From positions 2,480,001 to 2,544,000 of the forward strand of contig NZ_CP019606.1 in NCBI RefSeq assembly GCF_001997345.1: a stretch of 64,000 nt of DNA. The letters run 5' to 3'. This stretch comes from Tessaracoccus aquimaris. GTDB taxonomy: Bacteria; Actinomycetota; Actinomycetes; Propionibacteriales; Propionibacteriaceae. The position numbers and the translations under genes are program-made. Shown piece after piece: positions 58,301 to 64,000 of the stretch. The notes under the pieces are model-generated. The model saw nothing but the letters and a program-made list of their open reading frames with translations. It made no database searches and had not been told where the DNA came from. Position 1 is the first letter of the stretch. Every line of letters begins with the position of its first letter.

Positions 58301-59465
58301 GCGATGTCTCCTTCGTCTTCTTCTTGCGGGGCTGGCCCGAGGTAGGTCGGCAGGCTGAGGGTGAACGTCGATCCTTGGCCGGGACGCGACCACACTCGGA
58401 TCGTCCCCCATGCGCGACCGCGATGTGCCGGACGATCGACAGGCCGAGTCCGGTGCCTCCGCTTGCGCGGGAGCGGCCGTAGTCGACGCGGTAGAAGCGC
58501 TCGAAGATGCGTTCCTGCTCCTCCGGCTTGATCCCGATCCCGTTGTCGGAGACGCGGATCTCGACGTGCTTGTCGGCGTCCCTGTCGACCGACGCGACCG
58601 AGATGGTGACGCGGGCGCGCTCGTCCGAGTAGTTGATGGCGTTCTGCACCAGGTTGGTCACGGCGTCGGTGAGCTGCCACCGGTCGCCGAGCACGAACGC
58701 CTCCGATGTGCGTGCGAGGATCAGGCTGACCTCCCGCTGTGTCGCGCGCTCCCTGGACCGGGAGACGGCCTCGGTGACGATGTCGTTGACGTCGGCGATC
58801 TCGCTCGCGAGCATCGGGTCTTCGGACTGCAGCCGGGACAGGTCGATGATCTGGTTGATCAGCTCGGCAAGGCGCGCCGTCTCGATCTGAAGCTTTGTCG
58901 CGAACCGCCGAACTGCCTCCGGGTCGTCGTGGGCGGCCTCGACGGCCTCGGCGAGCACGCTGACCGCCCCGATGGGCGTCTTCAGTTCGTGGGAGATGTT
59001 GGCGACGAAGTCGCGGCGCACGGCGTCGACGCGTCGCTGGGAGGACTCGTCCTCGGCAAGGACGAGCACGCGCTCACCGTCGAACGGAGCAAGCCGGACC
59101 TGGAGTTCGATGGCCTTGTTGCCGGGCAGTTGCTCCCGCAGGATGGGCCCGCGGTAGCCGTCACCGGTTGCCCTGACCTCACGCACGCGTTCCAGCAGCT
59201 CCGGGAACCCGAGCCGATTGCCGCGCGCCAGGTTCAGCACGGCGGCCTGCTCGTTCGAGCTGAGGATCTCGTCGTCGGGGCCCACCATCACTGCGCCGGA
59301 GGGGATCAGTGCGAGCACGTCGCGCAGCTCGCGCGACATCGCCTCCGAGTTGCGGCGCGCCTCGAGTTGGCGCCAGCCTTCGCGCCCGCGGTGCATGAGG
59401 TAGAAGAACAGGCATCCCAGGAGCGCCACTCCGGCGCCGATCAATCCGGCAAGGGCTGGGTGCAT
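58297..59465 (-). CDS. senX3: SenX3-like sensor histidine kinase, broken by one frameshift
   Basis: One N-terminal membrane helix (ALAGLIGAGVALLGCLFFYL), a PAS-like part (LALIPSGAVMVGPDDEI), phospho-acceptor His in FVANISHELKTPIGAV, N-box LTDAVTNLVQNAINYS, G1 VSDNGIGI, F-box ERFYRVDYGRSR and G2 GGTGLGLSIV. After HIAVAHGG the frame is lost at a run of five G (CCCCC, 58405-58409); one more G gives ...HGGTIRVWSRPGQGSTFTLSLP... and a 389-residue protein whose stop overlaps regX3. Senses phosphate status with PhoU and RegX3. Confidence 0.9.
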
Positions 59466-59535
59466 GCCGCCATCATAGGTTGCCGCAGCGGGCCCACGCC
59501 TCCCCTCAGGCCTCCCCCGAACGGGTGCCCCAAGG

Positions 59536-59575
59536 CTTCACCGCTCGTTCACCGGCGGTTAACACGGAGTCAACG
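59536..59575. promoter_or_regulatory. PHO-box-like array of four 11-bp direct repeats
   Basis: Units CTTCACC, GTTCACC, GTTAACA and GTCAACG begin at 59536, 59547, 59558 and 59569, exactly 11 bases apart, the spacing of actinobacterial PhoP/RegX3 direct-repeat sites (consensus GTTCACC). In the divergent region between senX3 and phoU; suggests autoregulation and control of phoU. Confidence 0.8.
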
Positions 59576-59655
59576 TGGGTGTACCTCGGTGCCCTAGCCT
59601 CTTGGGGGATGTTGAGCGCAGCTAGACTCAACCCGAATCCGATGAAGGAGCAGCG

Positions 59656-60321
59656 ATGCGCACCAGCTACCACGAGGAACTGGCCTCGATCCTCGACAGC
59701 CTCGTCCACATGGCCGAACTCGTCGAGGTGGCGATCCGTGAAGGTTCCGAGTCGCTGCTGACCGCCGATCTTGGCCGGGCCGAGGCCGTCATCACCAACG
59801 ATGCAGAGCTCGACCAGATGCATGAGGAGATGGAGTACAAGTGCCTCTCCATCCTGGCGCTGCAGGCGCCCGTGGCGGGCGAGCTCCGCACCATCGTCTC
59901 CGCGATCCGCGTCGTCTTCGAACTGGCCCGGATGGGCGACCTCGCGGCGCACGTCGCCAAGATCGCCCGGTTGAGGTACCCGGCGCACGCGGTCCCCTCC
60001 GAGTTTGAGCCCAGCTTCCGCGAGATGGCCGACATCGCGATCCAGATCATCGACCAGGCCCGGGTCTCCTTGCAGGAGCGCGACGCCAAGGGCGCCGAGC
60101 GGCTCGCCGAGATCGACTCGCGGATGGACGACCTGCGCCGCGATCAGTTCACGCGGATGCTCGCGGACGACTCGACCATCAGCATCGAGGGAGCCGTCGA
60201 TGTCGCGCTGCTGGGCCGCTACTTCGAGCGTTTCGCCGACCACGCCGTCGCCGTCGGCCGCCGCGTCATCTACATCATCACCGGCGAGGTGCCGGAGGGT
60301 GAGGACTGGCCGAACGCCTGA
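59656..60321 (+). CDS. phoU: Phosphate-signalling regulator PhoU
   Basis: 221 residues, two three-helix bundles with the E/DxxxD metal motifs: LDSLVHMAELVEVAI, RIVFELARMGDLAAHVAKIA is represented as FELARMGDLAAHVAKIARL, and ALLGRYFERFADHAVAVGRR. It inhibits the SenX3-type kinase and the phosphate transporter when phosphate is high. Divergent from senX3 with a PHO box between; AAGGAGC precedes the ATG. Confidence 0.94.
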   Translation: MRTSYHEELASILDSLVHMAELVEVAIREGSESLLTADLGRAEAVITNDAELDQMHEEMEYKCLSILALQAPVAGELRTIVSAIRVVFELARMGDLAAHVAKIARLRYPAHAVPSEFEPSFREMADIAIQIIDQARVSLQERDAKGAERLAEIDSRMDDLRRDQFTRMLADDSTISIEGAVDVALLGRYFERFADHAVAVGRRVIYIITGEVPEGEDWPNA

Positions 60322-60408
60322 GGCCGTCGACCACTAGTCAGGAGTGGTTTCGGATCTGCACCATCGGGCGCGTAGAGTCGAGTCGATCCCTCAGGAAGGC
60401 CACCGTTG

Positions 60409-61395
60409 ATGCGCTCACTTTCCCTTCGACACCTCGTCATCGGCTCTTTGGCGGCGTTTGCGCTTGCCGCCAGCGCATGCGCCCCGACAGGGATCCAGGC
60501 CTCGAGTCCGTCGCCCGGCGCGCCCTCGTCGGCGCCTTCACCTGAGGACTCCTCGACCCCGATCGTGGTGAGCACCGAGACGGCCGATCCGACGCCGACC
60601 CCGACGCCCACCCCGACTCCGACACCGACCCCAACCCCGACGCCCACGCCGACCCCGAAGGCGACGTATACGGGTGACCCGACGGCTCTCATCCCGGGCA
60701 AGAACCACATCGGTGCGGCTCAGGAGTACGTCTACCCGGCCAAGCTCGTGCAGCAGTGGCTGGAGGGTGAGGTCAAGCCGACGGAGAAGATCGTCTTCCT
60801 GACCTTCGACGACGGGCCCAACCACACCACCACCCCCATCATCCTGAAGGCCTTGGAGGAGGCGGACGTCCACGCGACGTTCTTCGTGGTCGGCTCCATG
60901 CTCGACGACGCCCCCGACCTGCTGAAGCGGGAGATCGCGGAGGGCAACTCGGTGGCGCTGCACAGTTGGTCGCACAACTACAAGAAGCTGTATCCCGGCC
61001 GCAAGGCCAACGCCGACCGGGTCGCCGACGAGTACAAGCAGACACTCGCAAAGATCCGCGAGATCCTCGGCCCTGACTTCAACACCGAGTCGTGGCGCTA
61101 CCCGGGCGGCCACATGTCGTGGAAGAACATGGCCGCCTCCGACGCCTTCCTGCTGAAGCAGGGCGTGTCGTGGGTCGACTGGAACGCGGACACGGCCGAC
61201 AGCGCCCCGAAGAGTTCGCGCCCCACGACTGTTTCGCAACTGGTCGCCAACGCCACCATGCCGATCAGCAGCGGCTACCACGTCGCCGTCATCCTCGGCC
61301 ACGACACCCCGGACAAGCACCTGACGGCCGAGTCGGTCCCCGACATCATCGCCGCCTACAAGGAGGCCGGCTACAAGTTCGGCGTCCTCTCCTGA
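60409..61395 (+). CDS. Exported polysaccharide (peptidoglycan/chitin) deacetylase
   Basis: 328 residues from ATG 60409 with AGGAAGG upstream. Lipoprotein-like signal (LAASACAPT), a Thr/Pro repeat linker of about a dozen PT dipeptides, then a NodB domain: VFLTFDDGPNHTT (metal Asp pair), HSWSHNYKKLYPG (metal His), SWRYPGGHMSW (catalytic Arg) and VAVILGHDTPDKH (catalytic His). It removes acetyl groups from a cell-wall or environmental glycan. An inverted-repeat element follows. Confidence 0.9.
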   Translation: MRSLSLRHLVIGSLAAFALAASACAPTGIQASSPSPGAPSSAPSPEDSSTPIVVSTETADPTPTPTPTPTPTPTPTPTPTPTPKATYTGDPTALIPGKNHIGAAQEYVYPAKLVQQWLEGEVKPTEKIVFLTFDDGPNHTTTPIILKALEEADVHATFFVVGSMLDDAPDLLKREIAEGNSVALHSWSHNYKKLYPGRKANADRVADEYKQTLAKIREILGPDFNTESWRYPGGHMSWKNMAASDAFLLKQGVSWVDWNADTADSAPKSSRPTTVSQLVANATMPISSGYHVAVILGHDTPDKHLTAESVPDIIAAYKEAGYKFGVLS

Positions 61396-61413
61396 CGCTG
61401 GGCTGCCCGCCCC

Positions 61414-61492
61414 TTGAGCATGTCTGGTTGCTCGTTTCCGATCTGATCGTTCAAACGCGTCGATCGGGGCAACGAGCCGCCAAACATGCTCA
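61414..61492. repeat. Terminal-inverted-repeat element, copy 7 of 7
   Basis: 79 bp, arms TTGAGCATGTCTGG / CCAAACATGCTCA, inner GTTGCTCGTTTCCGATC and GCAACGAGCC, and TGATCGTTCAAAC in the loop. 19 bases past the deacetylase stop. Confidence 0.8.
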
Positions 61493-61571
61493 TCGCATCC
61501 CCTGACGGCCCCGCGTGATTTGCGGCCCACCCGATCCTCAGCCAAGGCGCGCCGGACTGTAGGGTGATCCC

Positions 61572-62321
61572 ATGACCTCGAAGTTGATCCTGCTCCGCCA
61601 TGGCGAGAGCGAATGGAACGCAAAGAACCTTTTCACCGGCTGGGTGGACGTCGACATCAACGAGAAGGGTGTCGAGGAGGCGAAGAACGCGGCCAAGCTG
61701 CTGCAGTCGGAGGACCTGCTTCCCGACGTGCTGCACACCTCGCTGCTGCGCCGCGCCATTCACACCGCGAACCTGGCTCTCGACGGCTGCGACAGGCACT
61801 GGATCCCCGTCAAGCGCAACTGGCGCCTCAACGAGCGCCACTACGGCAAACTGCAGGGGCTGAACAAGACCGAGATCCGCGACCAGTTCGGCGAGGAGCA
61901 GTTCATGCAGTGGCGTCGTAGCTACGACGTGCCGCCGCCGCCGATCGACCCCGACAACGAGTTCTCCCAGTACAACGACGCCCGCTACGCCGACCTCCCC
62001 GCCGACGAGCGCCCGCTGACCGAGTGCCTCAAGGACGTCGTCAACCGGATGCTCCCCTACTGGGAGGCGCACATCGTCCCGGACCTGGAGGCGGGCAAGA
62101 CCGTCCTCGTGACGGCGCACGGCAACTCGCTGCGCGCCTTGGTCAAGCACCTCGACGGCATCTCCGACGACGACATCGCGGGCCTGAACATCCCCACGGG
62201 CATCCCGCTCTACTACGAACTCGACGAGGACCTGAAGCCGGTCACCCCCGGCGGCCGCTACCTCGACCCCGAGGCCGCCAAGGCATCGATCGAGGCCGTG
62301 AAGAACCAGGGCAAGAAGTAA
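61572..62321 (+). CDS. gpmA: 2,3-bisphosphoglycerate-dependent phosphoglycerate mutase
   Basis: 249 residues. The catalytic histidine is in [14 protein letters not shown]; also [26 protein letters not shown] and the second histidine in [11 protein letters not shown]. Interconverts 3- and 2-phosphoglycerate in glycolysis. In many actinobacteria this gene neighbours senX3-regX3-phoU, as it does here. Confidence 0.96.
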   Translation: MTSKLILLRHGESEWNAKNLFTGWVDVDINEKGVEEAKNAAKLLQSEDLLPDVLHTSLLRRAIHTANLALDGCDRHWIPVKRNWRLNERHYGKLQGLNKTEIRDQFGEEQFMQWRRSYDVPPPPIDPDNEFSQYNDARYADLPADERPLTECLKDVVNRMLPYWEAHIVPDLEAGKTVLVTAHGNSLRALVKHLDGISDDDIAGLNIPTGIPLYYELDEDLKPVTPGGRYLDPEAAKASIEAVKNQGKK

Positions 62322-62339
62322 CCCCTTCCAGCCAGTGAC

Positions 62340-62373
62340 GTGAGGGCCGACCGGGCAACCGGTCGGCCCTCAC
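62340..62373 (+). terminator. Bidirectional terminator between gpmA and the lyase gene
   Basis: Perfect 15-bp stem GTGAGGGCCGACCGG / CCGGTCGGCCCTCAC with loop GCAA (GNRA tetraloop), between convergent genes. Confidence 0.88.
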
Positions 62374-62381
62374 GCAGCTGA

Positions 62382-63305
62382 TCAGGACTCCGCCAGCACC
62401 GCGCGCGCTGCCATGGCATCGTCGGTCATCTGTTCCACAAGCGCATCCAGTCGCTTGACGCCCTCTGGCGAGACTGGCGCGAACGGTTCACGGCAGGGCC
62501 CCAGATCGATGCCGGTGAGCCTCGACTCGACATACTTCGCCGCCGGGAACACACCGACAGCGACCAAATCTTCGATCACGTGGTTCACCCTCGCTTGGAA
62601 TTGCTGGGCCCTCGCAACATCCCCTCGACCAAGCAGGCTACGGATTGCCTTGAAGCAATCGGTTTGGAGGCTGATGGTCGTGCCGATGGCACCGCTTGCA
62701 CCCGCGACCGTCGCGGACAGATAGGTCTCGTCGAACCCGTTGATCAACTGCAGATCGGGCCTCTTGGCCGACATTCGTTCCAACTGATACATGCTGTGCG
62801 CGGTGTGCTTCACCCCGACAACCCGATCTTCCGCGAGAAGTGGATGTTCGGCGCCGAACTCCTGACCCGTGAACTGCGGGATGTTGTAGACGATCATCGG
62901 GATGCTGACAGCGTCCATCACCCTGCGGTAGTGGGCCATGATCTCGTCAGTCGAGTAGTGGTAGTAGATCGGCGGGATCATCGAGACGGCGACGGCTCCC
63001 ACCCGCTCGGCATGCTGGGCCAGCTGGATGGAGTCGCGAGTGCTGGCGGTGCCGACGTGGGCGATCACTGGTACGGAATCTCCGACGGCCATGCTCACCT
63101 CCTCGACCAGGCGCATCCGCTCGTCCGGGCGAAGAAGAAGCCCTTCACCAGACGACCCGCAGCAGTAGATCCCCTCAACGCCTCGATCGACGTGAGCCTG
63201 CACGAGCTGCGCGGTCACGCCTGCGGGCAGACTCCCTTCGGTGTCGACAGGTGAGGCGATCGCACTGAACAGGCGGCCAAGGTCTGGGGTCACCACGCCG
63301 TCCAC
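62382..63305 (-). CDS. Dihydrodipicolinate synthase / N-acetylneuraminate lyase family
   Basis: 307 residues. DapA-family barrel: LFSAIASPVDTEGSL, GVEGIYCCGSSGEGLLL, YYHYSTDEIMAHY (catalytic Tyr region) and GVKHTAHS with the Schiff-base lysine. GSSGEG rather than GTTGE favours the N-acetylneuraminate lyase branch (cleaves sialic acid to ManNAc and pyruvate), not lysine synthesis, but other keto-acid aldolases fit too. The stop of the upstream SDR overlaps its start. GC is visibly lower than the rest of the window. Confidence 0.8.
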   Translation of the reverse strand: MDGVVTPDLGRLFSAIASPVDTEGSLPAGVTAQLVQAHVDRGVEGIYCCGSSGEGLLLRPDERMRLVEEVSMAVGDSVPVIAHVGTASTRDSIQLAQHAERVGAVAVSMIPPIYYHYSTDEIMAHYRRVMDAVSIPMIVYNIPQFTGQEFGAEHPLLAEDRVVGVKHTAHSMYQLERMSAKRPDLQLINGFDETYLSATVAGASGAIGTTISLQTDCFKAIRSLLGRGDVARAQQFQARVNHVIEDLVAVGVFPAAKYVESRLTGIDLGPCREPFAPVSPEGVKRLDALVEQMTDDAMAARAVLAES

Positions 63306-64000
63306 CCTCCGTCGACCACCAGGTTGGATCCCGTGACGTATCTCGAAGCATCGGATGCAAGGAAGATCACGGCCCCGTTGAACTCGTCTGCCTCGGCCAT
63401 CCGCCCGATCGGCATTCGTGCGGTGTAGTTCGCCTGAAATGTGGCGTCCTGCGTGTCGCGCCGAACGCCGGAAGGGGTGAGGGTGTTCACGCGAATGCCG
63501 TGTCTACCCCAGTAGGTGGCCGCATAGCGCGTGAGGTTGTAGATGCCGGACTTCGCCGCGGAGTATGCGACCGGCTTGGTGAATGGCTGCCCCTGCTCGG
63601 CGCGATAGGCATAGATGTCCTGGATGGGCGAGAGCATGCCGTAGATGGACCCAACGTTGATGATGGATCCGCCGACGCCGTGATCCCGCATCACTGCTCC
63701 CGCCGCCTGCGTGACGATGAAGGTTCCGGTCAGGTTCACCTCGATCACCTCCCTGAATATCTCCACGGGGAAGTCCTCGAACGGTCCTGATACCTCGGGC
63801 GGGGCGCTGGGTTGGGTGTCGAGACCTGCATTGTTGACGACGATGGTGATCGGTCCGCCGTCGCGAGCAACCTCGCTGAGTCTCGCCCTGACATCCTCCG
63901 GAGCCGTGATATCCAGTTGCATGGGCACGAGGTTCGTGGTGTCACCGAATCGTTCCTCCAAGGCCTGCTGGGTTACGGAGCGTGAGGCGACAAAGACGGT
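63290..64000 (-). CDS. SDR-family oxidoreductase (5' end outside window)
   Basis: The C-terminal ~236 residues: NAG in IVVNNAGLDTQPS, catalytic Ser in IINVGSIYG, Tyr and Lys in AYSAAKSGIYNLTRYAA and substrate segment GRHGIRVNTLTPSG, i.e. a classical short-chain dehydrogenase. The N-terminal cofactor loop is beyond base 64000. Overlaps the lyase gene by 16 bases, so probably one operon; it could act on a keto-sugar or keto-acid from the lyase pathway. Confidence 0.85.
   Translation of the reverse strand, partial: TVFVASRSVTQQALEERFGDTTNLVPMQLDITAPEDVRARLSEVARDGGPITIVVNNAGLDTQPSAPPEVSGPFEDFPVEIFREVIEVNLTGTFIVTQAAGAVMRDHGVGGSIINVGSIYGMLSPIQDIYAYRAEQGQPFTKPVAYSAAKSGIYNLTRYAATYWGRHGIRVNTLTPSGVRRDTQDATFQANYTARMPIGRMAEADEFNGAVIFLASDASRYVTGSNLVVDGGWTAW

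Overview
High-GC, gene-dense chromosomal DNA of an actinobacterium. The mix (actinobacterial-type SerC, DUF3027 beside a cold-shock protein, DUF3263, DUF4032, CarD-IspD-IspF, SenX3-RegX3-PhoU near GpmA, a GroEL with a Gly-Met tail, YbaB/WXG-type genes, and intergenic repeats of the TTCGACAAGCTCAGCGAA type) suggests Propionibacteriales, perhaps Propionibacteriaceae; that placement is inference from gene content, not a database match.

Layout. 1-5.7 kb: end of serC, a secreted membrane-anchored protein, a 34-residue membrane peptide, an unknown protein and pyruvate carboxylase. 5.8-10.6 kb: NCS2 purine permease, a degenerate repeat array, DUF3027, cold-shock protein, NagB. 10.7-14.2 kb: a Pro-rich membrane protein, a 227-bp tandem duplication, Nudix, CutC, GNAT. 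14.3-22.7 kb: a 2029-residue secreted amylase-pullulanase, then a lone groEL behind two CIRCE operators. 22.7-26 kb: a three-gene cassette resembling type VII secretion substrates and a partner. 26-39.5 kb: housekeeping and sugar genes (ManA, tRNA-Thr, methyltransferase, STAND/LuxR regulator, DedA, MsmK-type ABC ATPase, MetB, DUF4032, MerR). 39.5-48.4 kb: a LacI-controlled catabolic operon (dehydrogenase, DUF993, TIM-barrel isomerase, LacI, glycerate kinase), FrnE-like DsbA, and a nucleotidyltransferase-methyltransferase fusion, bracketed by two blocks of one repeat family. 48.4-62.4 kb: cysS, rlmB, glyA, ispDF, carD, regX3-senX3, phoU (with a PHO-box-like array), a deacetylase and gpmA. 62.4-64 kb: a lower-GC NanA/DapA-like lyase and a cut-off SDR.

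Cross-cutting observations. (1) Four genes (the Gly-rich gene, cysS, glyA, senX3) are each restored by adding one base to a short G or C run; since cysS is essential, base-calling error in G/C homopolymers is the most economical explanation. (2) At least seven ~80-bp terminal-inverted-repeat elements beginning TTGAGCA sit in intergenic DNA, alongside two other dispersed repeat families. (3) A short palindromic motif, TGAACG(A/T)TCA, lies upstream of the amylase-pullulanase and of the MsmK-type ATPase and inside some inverted-repeat elements. The most system-like unknowns are the YbaB/Gly-rich/WXG cassette (22.7-26 kb) and the DUF993 operon (40.1-45.5 kb).
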